The notes under the pieces were generated by a model that did not search any database, had not been told where the DNA came from, and worked only from the letters and a program-made list of their open reading frames with translations. Of a stretch of DNA of 64,000 bases, positions 46,683 through 55,181 are shown in pieces (within the stretch, counting starts at the first letter, position 1; every line of letters begins with the position of its first letter). This DNA comes from Brevundimonas pishanensis. Its GTDB lineage: Bacteria > Pseudomonadota > Alphaproteobacteria > Caulobacterales > Caulobacteraceae. The stretch is from assembly GCF_022750635.1 (NCBI RefSeq), contig NZ_JAJKBG010000003.1:410366-474365 (forward strand), read 5' to 3'. A program made the translations under genes and the position numbers.

Positions 46683-47941
46683 TCGAAGCGGACCTGCTGA
46701 TTACCGACTGCAAACTGGCCACCATGATAGAGGGTGGCGCTGCTTACGGTGCCATCGAGGACGGTGCGCTCCTGATCAAGGGTGGCCGCATTGTATGGGT
46801 AGGGGCGAGGGCAGATCTGCCTGCACACACGGCGACCAATACGGATAAGTTTGATGGCCGCTGGGTCACGCCCGGTCTGATCGACTGCCACACCCATCTG
46901 GTGTTCGGGGGTGACCGCTCGGGCGAGTTCGAGCAGCGCCTTGAGGGTGTCAGCTATGAGGAGATCGCCCGTAGTGGCGGAGGGATCGTCTCGTCCGTTC
47001 GCGCCACGCGTGAAGAAACCGAGGAGCAGCTTTTTGCCTCGGCGTTGAAGCGGTTGCAGGGGCTGAAGGATACGGGCGTCACGACCGTTGAAATCAAGTC
47101 TGGCTATGGCCTCGACCTCGACAGCGAGCTGAAGATGCTGCGCGTCGCTCGGCGGATCGGGCGCGAGGGCGGGGTGCGGGCGCGAACGTCCTATCTGGGT
47201 CTTCATGCCCTGCCGCCCGAGCATAAGGCCGACCGCGCGGCCTATGTGGATAAGGCTGTGGATGAAATCCTGCCTGCGGCCCATTCCGAAGGTTTGGTGG
47301 ACGCGGTCGATGCCTATTGCGAACCGATTGCTTTCTCGGTTGACGAGGTAAGCCGCCTGTTCGACAAGGCAAAGGCGTTACGCCTGCCGGTCAAACTCCA
47401 CGCCGACCAGCTGTCGGACAGCGACGGCGCGGCGCTGGCGGCCCGTTATGGCGCTCTGTCGGCGGACCATATCGAATATTCGAACGAGGCGGGCATTGCG
47501 GCGATGGCCAAGGTCGGTTCGGTTGGTGTGCTGTTACCGGGTGCGTTCCTGATGCTGCGCGAAACGAAAGCGCCGCCTGTGGACCTGATGCGCCGCTATG
47601 GCGTGCCCATGGCATTGGCGACCGATTGCAACCCCGGTACCTCGCCCGTGGCCTCCATGACCGCGACGATGAACCTCGCCTGCGTGCAGTTTCGCCTGAC
47701 GCCCGAAGAGGCGCTAACGGGAGCCACGCGCAACGCCGCGCGGGCGCTGGGCATGCAGGACGACGTTGGAACGATTGAAGAGGGCAAGCTGGCCGATCTG
47801 GCCGTTTGGGATATCCGGCGTCCAGCGGAACTCAGCTACTGGCTCGGCGCGCCGCTTCTTCACGCCACCTATGTGAATGGGACGCGTCGACAGCCCGACT
47901 GGGGTGCCGGTGGGGCTGATATCGATTTTCAGGGAAGGTGA
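46679..47941 (+). CDS. hutI: Imidazolonepropionase
   Basis: A 420-residue amidohydrolase that opens 4-imidazolone-5-propanoate to formimidoylglutamate. The metal motif HTH lies in IDCHTHLVFGGDRSGEFEQR, further ligands sit in LPVKLHADQLSD and ALATDCNPGTSP, and GGGIVSSVRATRE is the HutI-specific block. Length is normal (about 400-420). It is the last gene of the hutCGI unit. Confidence 0.95.
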   Translation: MIEADLLITDCKLATMIEGGAAYGAIEDGALLIKGGRIVWVGARADLPAHTATNTDKFDGRWVTPGLIDCHTHLVFGGDRSGEFEQRLEGVSYEEIARSGGGIVSSVRATREETEEQLFASALKRLQGLKDTGVTTVEIKSGYGLDLDSELKMLRVARRIGREGGVRARTSYLGLHALPPEHKADRAAYVDKAVDEILPAAHSEGLVDAVDAYCEPIAFSVDEVSRLFDKAKALRLPVKLHADQLSDSDGAALAARYGALSADHIEYSNEAGIAAMAKVGSVGVLLPGAFLMLRETKAPPVDLMRRYGVPMALATDCNPGTSPVASMTATMNLACVQFRLTPEEALTGATRNAARALGMQDDVGTIEEGKLADLAVWDIRRPAELSYWLGAPLLHATYVNGTRRQPDWGAGGADIDFQGR

Positions 47942-47944
47942 TCG

Positions 47945-48034
<90 letters not shown>

Positions 48035-48135
48035 GCGAGATCATCAGGTGCCCCGTGGGGCCCGGTTGAGGAGGGCTATGTAGCCAAGGAGCCTTTGCCT
48101 TGCAAGCTGATTCTTCACAAAAATTCTGATCTAAT

Positions 48136-49128
48136 TCAACGCTGCCAAGGTAGGGTCAGACCGGACGCAGATGCACCGATGTTATCGGGGCCCACATAGC
48201 GGAAAAGCTCCGCCGGACGGCCTCCTGTATCGGTCGCAAATCGCCCCGTTGGCGTGACCAGTCCGGTGCGTTCCACACCCCTGCGGAAATTCTGTTTATG
48301 CAGGGAAAGACCGGAAACGGCTTCGGCGGCGGCTTGAAGATTGGAAAGGGTGAACTCTTCGCCCATCAGATCGAACAGGACAGGGCGGTATTTCAGCTTG
48401 CTACGCAGCCGCCCCAGTCCGGTTGCAGCAATCCGGCGGTGGTCGGATGCCATGGGAAGGTCGTTGAGCAGAAGGCTCTGCGATCGATCCGTGCGGTGAT
48501 GGTCGCGTCGCGATTCTTCTACGAGGTCAGCCTCGTAAAGAAGTTCGTAGCGTTCGAGGACGCGTTCCTCGTTCCAGCGGGTGGCTTCGCCCGTTGCAAA
48601 CAGTGTTTGGACGCGCGCCTGTTTGCGCGTGTCGGATCCGGCCCAGTCGTTGAGGGTTGTCGTGAGGCTATGCAGATCGGCGGGAGGTCCGCTTCGCCAG
48701 TCTTCCCACGGAAAGATGTCGAACAACGGCGTCCAGCGTGCATCCTGTCCTGACTGGCCCAGCGGTGCGGAGGCGCTGTCACGCGTGAGGGTCAGGTAGC
48801 CTACCGACACTTCGCGGGCCCTTACGGGACCCGAGGCAGCACGCGGCGAGGCGCGACCGATGTCCCCGAAGGTGTAGAGCTGTTCGACAAAGCCCAAAGG
48901 AAAGCCCGTCTGGGCCGTTACAAAATCTCTGAGGGCCAGTTCGAAAGTGCGGTCCTTGACCGGATCGAACGGCCCGAACGGAAGCGCAGGCGCGCCATCG
49001 GGCGTGTGGGTCGTGAGAACCGCAGCCTGACGATTATGCATGGCGATAATGACGGCAGACAGTCCGATGCGGACGCCGATAGGGCCGTCGGCTGTCTGGG
49101 TGTTGGTCATGTCGCCGTCGGTCATCAT
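48136..49128 (-). CDS. NrtR-like Nudix-related transcriptional regulator
   Basis: A 330-residue protein with a Nudix-fold N-terminal half (SAVIIAMHNRQAAVLTTHTP, then FVEQLYTFGD) in which the catalytic Nudix box is degenerate, and a C-terminal winged helix (LFDLMGEEFTLSNLQAAAEA, then KQNFRRGVERTGLV). This is the architecture of NrtR, which senses ADP-ribose and controls NAD biosynthesis, and of related alphaproteobacterial NAD regulators. It is longer than usual NrtR (about 230), owing to a middle insertion. It follows AGAGGACG and lies 33 bases after an HD nucleotidase gene. Target genes are not in the window. Confidence 0.75.
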   Translation of the reverse strand: MMTDGDMTNTQTADGPIGVRIGLSAVIIAMHNRQAAVLTTHTPDGAPALPFGPFDPVKDRTFELALRDFVTAQTGFPLGFVEQLYTFGDIGRASPRAASGPVRAREVSVGYLTLTRDSASAPLGQSGQDARWTPLFDIFPWEDWRSGPPADLHSLTTTLNDWAGSDTRKQARVQTLFATGEATRWNEERVLERYELLYEADLVEESRRDHHRTDRSQSLLLNDLPMASDHRRIAATGLGRLRSKLKYRPVLFDLMGEEFTLSNLQAAAEAVSGLSLHKQNFRRGVERTGLVTPTGRFATDTGGRPAELFRYVGPDNIGASASGLTLPWQR

Positions 49129-49161
49129 CGTCCTCTTGGCGGCACGGAATCAGGAAGTGAT

Positions 49162-49836
49162 TCAGGCCTTGGTGATCAGACCTGTAGCTTCGGCCAGTTC
49201 CTTGTAGCGGTCCACATAAGCTTTCTGGGCTTCGAACGCAGGCATCGGTTCAAGCGTGATGGAATAGCCAGCGGGCGGCGCGCCGAATATCTGCACCGAC
49301 TCGCGCTTGGTGAAGCCAGCCAGTTGAGTGGCTTCGAAGAAAGCGCAGGCACGGTCGGCCTTTTTGATCAGGGTCTTGATGTTGACCGGCGTCTTGGGAG
49401 GCAGTTGGAAGCGAACGTGGATGGCCGCTTCAAGGCGGGCTTCGAAGTCTTTGTAGGACGAGCCCAGAGCCGATTTAAACGGCGAGATCATGTCGCCGAT
49501 CACATATTCGGACGCGTCGTGCAGCAAGGCCGCCAGCCGCCATTTCGGCTCGAGGCCGGGACGGATATGGGCGCAGATTTCCTCGACGATCAGAGAGTGC
49601 TGGGCGACCGAGAAGGCGTGCTCGCCGATGGTCTGACCATTCCAGCGAGCCACGCGGGCCAGACCGTGGGCGATGTCCTCGATCTCGATGTCGAATGGCG
49701 ACGGATCCAGCAGGTCCAGACGGCGTCCCGACAGCATACGTTGCCACGCGCGCGGCGGCTTGGGCGTGCGCGGCTTTTTCGGAAGGGGGGCCAGTTCGTC
49801 GTCGTCGTGAAGCGCCAAGGGGATCGTCCTGCTCAT
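49162..49836 (-). CDS. HD-domain hydrolase (YfbR-like nucleotidase)
   Basis: A 224-residue protein with the HD metal motifs H...HD...D: GEHAFSVAQHS, LLHDASEYVIGD and IKKADRA. This pattern is that of YfbR-type 5'-nucleotidases that act on deoxynucleoside monophosphates. The N-terminus is a Lys/Pro-rich segment (PLPKKPRTPKPPRAWQRML). Being next to a NrtR-like regulator suggests nucleotide or NAD salvage. Confidence 0.82.
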   Translation of the reverse strand: MSRTIPLALHDDDELAPLPKKPRTPKPPRAWQRMLSGRRLDLLDPSPFDIEIEDIAHGLARVARWNGQTIGEHAFSVAQHSLIVEEICAHIRPGLEPKWRLAALLHDASEYVIGDMISPFKSALGSSYKDFEARLEAAIHVRFQLPPKTPVNIKTLIKKADRACAFFEATQLAGFTKRESVQIFGAPPAGYSITLEPMPAFEAQKAYVDRYKELAEATGLITKA

Positions 49837-49897
49837 GGGCTGGTCAGGTGAACCACCAAGACGGCGCTTTCAAGTGCGACGGAGGTAAAACCTCGGA

Positions 49898-50707
49898 TTA
49901 ATCCCCGACGTTTAGCGTCACCAGTTCGCGAACCGAGTCCACAATGGCTCCTTCGTCACGGTCGCGCGTGCGGAAGGTCGCCAGCGCAATCGGACCGCCG
50001 CCCGGACCGCGCGCGTCATATCCGACCACACGCCAACCGTTTGCGTCCGGTTTGGACATGGCATGGATCATGGTGGCGCGGATGGCATTGCGCGTGACGG
50101 CCTTGACTGTCGCGCCGTTGTCATCTGCCTGCACGTCGAGGCCGTCGCCCGTGACGGTGCTGCCCTTGTCGTCGGCATTGATGACCAGACCACCAATGCG
50201 GATGTTGGCCTTGTTGCCATCGGCTTCGATACGCATGCCGGGCAGACTGACGTTTGCTCGGTCACCCTTGGAGGAGAGGCTCAGTCCCGGCATGCGCACC
50301 TCGGCGCTCTCGATATTTTCGCCCTCAACAGTGGTGTTTTGGGTTTCTGTCGCCGTGACTGCGATCGGACCGTTGCGGGCTTCATCGGCGGGGATTAGCG
50401 TGTTCTGGAACCGCTTCAGAACGTCATCGACGTTTTGACCGTTCAACTCCACCAGATGCAGTTGAACCTCGGCACCGCGCGGACCGGAATAGGTGCAGGT
50501 GCGGCCGTCCACACTCGCTGAGCCAATGCGCGTCAGGACCCCTTGATCCGCAGGGCACTGAAGGCTGCTGATGACCTTCAGACCCTTACCGGCGTCACCT
50601 TTGCCATCGGTGTTGATTTCGACGCTTCTGCTGACGCGGACGCCATCGCTGGAATCGCAAGCGGCCAGCAGAAACACAGCGGTGATTGGCAAGACGAACT
50701 TATACAT
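49898..50707 (-). CDS. Lipoprotein with four 16-residue beta repeats
   Basis: A 269-residue exported protein (a start two codons earlier is possible). The signal MYKFVLPITAVFLLAAC ends in a lipobox (LAAC). Unlike most lipoproteins it then holds four consecutive 16-residue repeats, positions about 137-200, each reading hydrophobic-x-h-x-G-h, then a turn, then AN or AT (VRMPGLSLSSKGDRAN, VSLPGMRIEADGNKAN, IRIGGLVINADDKGST, VTGDGLDVQADDNGAT). This spacing suggests a small beta-helix or beta-roll. The regions before and after the repeats (residues 45-110 and 210-269) have no recognised domain. Function unknown. Confidence 0.72.
   Translation of the reverse strand: MYKFVLPITAVFLLAACDSSDGVRVSRSVEINTDGKGDAGKGLKVISSLQCPADQGVLTRIGSASVDGRTCTYSGPRGAEVQLHLVELNGQNVDDVLKRFQNTLIPADEARNGPIAVTATETQNTTVEGENIESAEVRMPGLSLSSKGDRANVSLPGMRIEADGNKANIRIGGLVINADDKGSTVTGDGLDVQADDNGATVKAVTRNAIRATMIHAMSKPDANGWRVVGYDARGPGGGPIALATFRTRDRDEGAIVDSVRELVTLNVGD
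50108..50299 (-). repeat. Four tandem 48-base (16-residue) coding repeats
   Basis: The lipoprotein gene contains four adjacent in-frame repeats of 48 bases encoding G-rich amphipathic beta units. They are diverged at DNA level but keep the G at position 5 or 6 and a hydrophilic turn. Confidence 0.6.
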
Positions 50708-50805
50708 GTCCAACTCCTAAGCCCGCTCAAATTGGCAGCTTACCGCGCCAAAACCAGTGAATTCGCGGTAACTCGATTTCGGGATTGTAATGGAACCAAA
50801 CGGGG

Positions 50806-51669
50806 TCACCCGCCCGGACGAACGCCTTCGCGACGTGCAAGGAACGCCAGTCGTTCGAACAGGTGGATGTCCTGTTCGTTCTTCAACAGAGCACCATGCA
50901 GGGGCGGGATCAGCTTGGTGGGAGACTTTTCACGCAAGGTCTCCGGATCGATCTCGTCAACCAGCAGCAGTTTCAGCCAATCGAGCAGCTCGCTGGTGGA
51001 GGGCTTCTTCTTCAGGCCCGGCGTTTCGCGTACCTCATAGAAGGTTTTCAGCGCCTCGGACACCAGTCGCGGCTTGATGCCGGGGAAGTGGACCTCGACG
51101 ATGTTCTTCATCGTCTCGGCGTCGGGGAAGCGGATGTAATGGAAGAAGCAGCGACGCAGGAAGGCGTCCGGCAGTTCCTTCTCGTTGTTCGAGGTGATGA
51201 CAACGACAGGACGCACATCGGCTTTAATGGTCTCGTTCGTTTCCTGAACGTAGAACTCCATCCGGTCCAGTTCCTGAAGCAGGTCGTTCGGGAACTCGAT
51301 GTCGGCCTTGTCGATCTCGTCGATCAGCAGGACGGGGCGCACGTCGGAGGTGAAAGCCTCCCACAGCTTGCCCTTTTTCAAATAGTTGCGGACGTCGTGA
51401 ACACGCTCGTCGCCCAGCTGACTGTCGCGCAGGCGGCTGACGGCGTCGTACTCATAAAGGCCGTTATGGGCCTTGGTCGTCGACTTGATGTGCCAGGTGA
51501 TCAGCGGCGCATTCAGCGCCTTGGCCAGTTCATAGGCCAGAACCGTTTTGCCGGTGCCGGGCTCGCCCTTGATCAGCAGCGGACGCTCCAGCGCCACAGC
51601 CGCATTGACCGCGATCTTCAGATCATCGGTGGCGATATAGTCCTGCGTGCCTTCAAAACGGGTGCTCAT
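50806..51669 (-). CDS. MoxR-family AAA+ ATPase
   Basis: A 287-residue ATPase with Walker A GEPGTGKT (35-42), Walker B LLIDEIDKADIEF, sensor 1 VVITSNNEKELPDAFLRR (arginine finger included) and a helical lid at the C-terminus. MoxR ATPases work as metal-insertion or folding chaperones with a VWA-domain partner. No VWA or DUF58 gene is adjacent, since the downstream gene is the beta-repeat lipoprotein. Slightly shorter than the usual 310-330 residues. Confidence 0.9.
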   Translation of the reverse strand: MSTRFEGTQDYIATDDLKIAVNAAVALERPLLIKGEPGTGKTVLAYELAKALNAPLITWHIKSTTKAHNGLYEYDAVSRLRDSQLGDERVHDVRNYLKKGKLWEAFTSDVRPVLLIDEIDKADIEFPNDLLQELDRMEFYVQETNETIKADVRPVVVITSNNEKELPDAFLRRCFFHYIRFPDAETMKNIVEVHFPGIKPRLVSEALKTFYEVRETPGLKKKPSTSELLDWLKLLLVDEIDPETLREKSPTKLIPPLHGALLKNEQDIHLFERLAFLARREGVRPGG

Positions 51670-51734
51670 ACGAAACCTGCTCCTGATACGACGATCAAGA
51701 GCAGGTAGCTTAAAGAGACGGGGCTGAACAGTGT

Positions 51735-52340
51735 TCAGGTGATGTGTTTGGGCGAAGGCGGGTCGCTGGCGTCCATGGTTTCTTCAACCGCTTCGTCAAT
51801 AAGGGCTTCCTGACGGTCCTCGGCCTCTTTGATCTTGTCCCTCAGCTGATCGGTCTTGCCGTCATGGGGAGCGACCTTGCGGGTAGCGGGACCTTCGACG
51901 TCCTGTTCCTCGCGCGGGGTAGGGGGCGGGGTCTTGGTCATGTCCGTTTCCTTCCTGTTATCGTCATAGCCCAGCTGTTCCACGTCATCGTCAGACAGAC
52001 GCTTCGCTTCCCAATGGGCGGCGCTGGCTTGAGCCCCGCGCTGGTTGCGCATGAGGCCGGTGTAAACCAGCTCGATTTCGTCGGTAGCCCGGGGCTGCTC
52101 GGCCAACAGCGCGTCGGCCTCAGCTTCCAGCGGCGAGATGTCGTCCTCTTCGCTGAAGTCTTCTTCTGCAGCGGGGAGAGGAATGCCCTCCGGTCGCGGG
52201 CGTGTGGCGTCGAATACGTCTTCCATCTCGTCCAGCAAGGCGTCGCCATCGCCTTCGTCGTCGAGGTGGGTCTCGTCATAGACTTCGGCCGAATCTTGCG
52301 GATCGAAGCCGTTGTCGAAATCGGGTTCCATATCTGCCAT
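51735..52340 (-). CDS. Acidic protein of unknown function
   Basis: A 201-residue very acidic protein starting MADMEPDFDNGFDP. The N-terminal half (residues 1-70) is nearly all Asp/Glu with short hydrophobic spots. A central block TGLMRNQRGAQASAAHWEAK is better ordered, and the C-terminal 75 residues (DNRKETDMTKTPPPTPREEQ and after) are charged and helical. No family is recognised. An upstream in-frame start would add a stretch overlapping the promoter region; the ATG at 52340 follows AGGAGG. An internal ATG before TKTPP might be a separate start but there is no intervening stop. Confidence 0.68.
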   Translation of the reverse strand: MADMEPDFDNGFDPQDSAEVYDETHLDDEGDGDALLDEMEDVFDATRPRPEGIPLPAAEEDFSEEDDISPLEAEADALLAEQPRATDEIELVYTGLMRNQRGAQASAAHWEAKRLSDDDVEQLGYDDNRKETDMTKTPPPTPREEQDVEGPATRKVAPHDGKTDQLRDKIKEAEDRQEALIDEAVEETMDASDPPSPKHIT

Positions 52341-52571
52341 GGCGGCCTCCTGCGCATCGATCAGGAGACTAACGGGGCTAGCGGCAACGCTGTTCCTCGC
52401 AAAAACAACGAAGCGAGCAGTTTCAGGCGCGAATTCGGCGCAAAACAACCTAAAGTCGGCTGTGGAAACTTGGCTGTGGCGGTGTAGTCAGAATAATTGA
52501 TTAACCACGTCGGGTTACTTTTCATCAGCCGCCAACCGTCACGGTGGGCGCTCCTACGGAGACTTTGACTC

Positions 52572-52997
52572 TTGGCTCTGAAACTGTCGCTGAAGCCCGG
52601 CGAGAAATTCGTGCTGAACGGTGCCGTTGTCCAAAACGGTGACCGCCGGGGTGTGCTGGTCCTACAGAACAAGGCCAGTGTCCTGCGCGAAAAAGACATC
52701 ATGCAGCCGGCCGAGGTGAATACCCCGGCGCGCCGCATCTATTTCCCGATCATGATGATGTATCTGGAAGAGAGCGACGCTGCGAAATACTACGACGAGT
52801 TCGCCCTTCGCCTGTCAGAGTTCATGGGCGTGATCCAGAATCCTGCGATCCTGAGCGAATGCGTCAACTGTTCGCGTCACGTGATGAACCGCCAGTATTA
52901 CAAGGCCCTTATGGGCGCGCGTAAAATTGTAGAATACGAAGAGCAAAGGCTCGGCAATGTCCCTTCAGGCGTACAAAGCGGCATCGACGCGGGCTGA
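52572..52997 (+). CDS. flbT: Flagellin mRNA/translation regulator FlbT
   Basis: A 141-residue protein ([20 protein letters not shown], with [18 protein letters not shown]) clearly of the FlbT family, which in Caulobacter represses flagellin translation by binding the 5' leader of the flagellin mRNA. The start is a TTG at 52572, preceded by GGAG; no ATG lies in a suitable place. The gene overlaps flaF by 41 bases in a different frame, so the two are coupled. The flagellin genes themselves are not in the window. Confidence 0.9.
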   Translation: MALKLSLKPGEKFVLNGAVVQNGDRRGVLVLQNKASVLREKDIMQPAEVNTPARRIYFPIMMMYLEESDAAKYYDEFALRLSEFMGVIQNPAILSECVNCSRHVMNRQYYKALMGARKIVEYEEQRLGNVPSGVQSGIDAG

Positions 52998-53313
52998 ATC
53001 CCCACGCGAAGCTGAATACAGGCTGTTCGGTCAGGTCACCCGTGCCCTGATGCACGCCTCGACCTTGGACAAGTCCAAGTTTGCCGAGCGTATGGATGCA
53101 TTGGACTGGAACCGCCGCCTGTGGTCGACCCTGGGCACGGCGTGTTCGGATCCGAACAATGCGCTGCCGCAGGCTCTGCGGGCCCAGATCATCTCGCTGA
53201 GCCTGTTTGTGGCCAAACACACTTCGGTCGTCGCGCGCGGGGAAGATGATTTCAACACGCTTATCGATCTGAACCGCATGATGATGCAGGGTCTTAGCGG
53301 TCAGGCATCCTGA
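52957..53313 (+). CDS. flaF: Flagellar biosynthesis regulator FlaF
   Basis: A 118-residue protein ([20 protein letters not shown], then [20 protein letters not shown]) of the FlaF family, which in Caulobacter and related bacteria is needed for flagellin synthesis or secretion and counteracts FlbT. The start overlaps flbT by 41 bases. The length is normal. Confidence 0.9.
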   Translation: MSLQAYKAASTRAESPREAEYRLFGQVTRALMHASTLDKSKFAERMDALDWNRRLWSTLGTACSDPNNALPQALRAQIISLSLFVAKHTSVVARGEDDFNTLIDLNRMMMQGLSGQAS

Positions 53314-53355
53314 TACTGCACGCTCCCGCAGGGGCGTTGTATTCGGTGGGACGGC

Positions 53356-54105
53356 CTAGAACAGGCCGTCGAACCACCCGATAATACCGCTGCCGATGGC
53401 GGCGACAGTCTTCCAGACCAGCATCAGATAGATACCGCTCGCCGCCGTGCCGATGGCTCCGAGCAGGATAAACACGCCGTCGCGCTGGACGATGCCAAGA
53501 CTGAGGACGGCGATAGCCAGACCGGGCAGCATGTCGCCGAACGGCACCGGCAGAGCCATCATCACCGCCAGAAGAATACAGGCGACGCCGATCAGTGTGT
53601 CGGCCAGTTCGCCCGTCATGAACGGCCAGCGCGGTCGTGTCAGGCGCTCTGCGGCGCGCAGCAGGCTAAGTGGCGACTGGGTCTTGGGGCGCACGGCAAT
53701 TCGGCGTCGCCACCAGCGGGCGACGGTGCCGTTTCCCTTGGCCATCAAACGCGACCGTGCCCAACGCGGAAGCGCGACCGGACTGTTCAAAAGTCGACGG
53801 TAGGTCTCGCGCTGTACGTTGCTACGCATAATGCCGGCGGGCAGCCACAGACGGCTTTTCTGGAACGCCATCTCGATCGACAGCAAGATGATGGGTACCG
53901 AGAAGACTGCCTTGCCTCCTGGCGGCCACGGGAACAGTGCCATCAAGGCCAGCAGAAGCAGCATGGCACCGAAGCCGCGCTCTCCGAAGGCCTCGACCAT
54001 CTCGCGGATCGTTAGCTTTGGATCGCTGCCATATCCCAACGACTCGAGGACGTCGGAGAAAGTCCTGCGCTCGTCGGAGGTCTTCAACACAGGAGTTGTG
54101 GGCAT
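53356..54105 (-). CDS. ExoD-family membrane protein
   Basis: A 249-residue protein of the ExoD family, with the signature GERGFGAMLLLLALMALFPW PPGG-type segment near residue 45 and about four hydrophobic helices after residue 160. ExoD was named in rhizobia for a role in exopolysaccharide and alkali tolerance; its molecular function is unknown. The ATG at 54105 is likely, with another three codons upstream. It converges with flaF. Confidence 0.85.
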   Translation of the reverse strand: MPTTPVLKTSDERRTFSDVLESLGYGSDPKLTIREMVEAFGERGFGAMLLLLALMALFPWPPGGKAVFSVPIILLSIEMAFQKSRLWLPAGIMRSNVQRETYRRLLNSPVALPRWARSRLMAKGNGTVARWWRRRIAVRPKTQSPLSLLRAAERLTRPRWPFMTGELADTLIGVACILLAVMMALPVPFGDMLPGLAIAVLSLGIVQRDGVFILLGAIGTAASGIYLMLVWKTVAAIGSGIIGWFDGLF

Positions 54106-54244
54106 AGGGTCCAAGCAAGGGGAGGTCGGTAGAGGCCTTGTTAAAGGCTATAACCAGCCATAGCGCGTCCCGTTGCGGACGCGAAGTATTGTTCTCAGAG
54201 AGTCGGGGCGAAAACACGACGGCGATTGGCCGCAGGCACCGACC

Positions 54245-55093
54245 TTAAGCGGCGTTGCGAGTAGGGCGACAGGTGCTGGCGTAAACCCAGACTGCGCCCC
54301 CCAATATGCACACGCCCAGCAGCGCCAGTAGGCCGCCCAGAACCATGCCATGGCTCTCGATGACCGGAATGCGCGAGCCATGCTGATAGGCCATATAGGC
54401 CGTCAGCCCCAGCATAACCCCGACGGCGGCCATCAGGACGACCAGTCCCAGATCGCTGTCGTCATTGGCGGCGTTGCGTTTGGGGGTGGACCACTGCGGC
54501 TTGGTGATCAGTCCTTCGTGCCGCATGACGCCTGTGGTGCCTAAAGGCGCTTCCAGTGGCGGAACTTGTGTTCCCGGTCGGCTGATCGGGGCCAGCAGTA
54601 ACTGCAGAAGGGTGGGGCGCTTCTGTTCGTCCAGTTCGAACAGGGCGCGCTCGGCGCAGCGACGGCGATACGGCGTGTCGATAGGCGGTTGCTGACGTTC
54701 CGGAATACTGCCCAGAATCTCGGCCACGTCCTGCATGCGCCCGCGACGAAGCAGGCCAAGAATGTCCGTGCGCTCGAATCGTTCGATGCCGATGCTGTAG
54801 ATGAAGCTGACCAGAGCATCGAACTGGTTCTGCGTCAGGGTACGGCGGACCTGCGTGTGCAGAAACCGGACCACAGGCAAAAGGTCGTGGAGCAGCAGCA
54901 ATTCGGCTTCGGCTTCGGAAATCTCGATCCCTTCGCGAGCCGACTGGGTGTGGCCATAGCCGATCACCAGTGTCCCGTCGCGGCGCGCCACCGCCCGAGG
55001 ACGAAAGCCCTCGAAGCTTTTGATCAGCAAAAGCCCTTCGCGGGACAATTTCTGATGCGGCGGTGACGCAGGTTTCGGCACGTAATGATCCAA
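54245..55093 (-). CDS. SpmX-like muramidase with two C-terminal membrane helices
   Basis: A 282-residue protein with an N-terminal GH24 lysozyme-like domain (LLIKSFEGFRPRAV, catalytic Glu28; GTLVIGYGHTQSAREG; LTQNQFDALVSFIYSIG), a short middle region (about 150-210) and two hydrophobic helices (about 215-236 and 250-273). This order matches SpmX of Caulobacter, in which the muramidase domain acts as an oligomerisation and localisation module that recruits the kinase DivJ. SpmX is longer (about 430) because of a longer intermediate domain. The start is a TTG at 55093 or a GTG at 55081; no ATG is available. A prophage endolysin would lack the two C-terminal helices. Confidence 0.72.
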   Translation of the reverse strand: MDHYVPKPASPPHQKLSREGLLLIKSFEGFRPRAVARRDGTLVIGYGHTQSAREGIEISEAEAELLLLHDLLPVVRFLHTQVRRTLTQNQFDALVSFIYSIGIERFERTDILGLLRRGRMQDVAEILGSIPERQQPPIDTPYRRRCAERALFELDEQKRPTLLQLLLAPISRPGTQVPPLEAPLGTTGVMRHEGLITKPQWSTPKRNAANDDSDLGLVVLMAAVGVMLGLTAYMAYQHGSRIPVIESHGMVLGGLLALLGVCILGGAVWVYASTCRPTRNAA

Positions 55094-55181
55094 AACGAAA
55101 CGGGGAATCGAGCTTCACCGTTGAAACAGCAAAGCCTGTTCCAGCGTGGAGGGCCGTTTCGGGAATTTGGGAAATCGCGCC

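Noticed and set aside
54245..55093. Prophage endolysin
   Set aside because: The GH24 domain is followed by two C-terminal membrane helices, and no holin, spanin or phage gene is near; the layout fits SpmX better.
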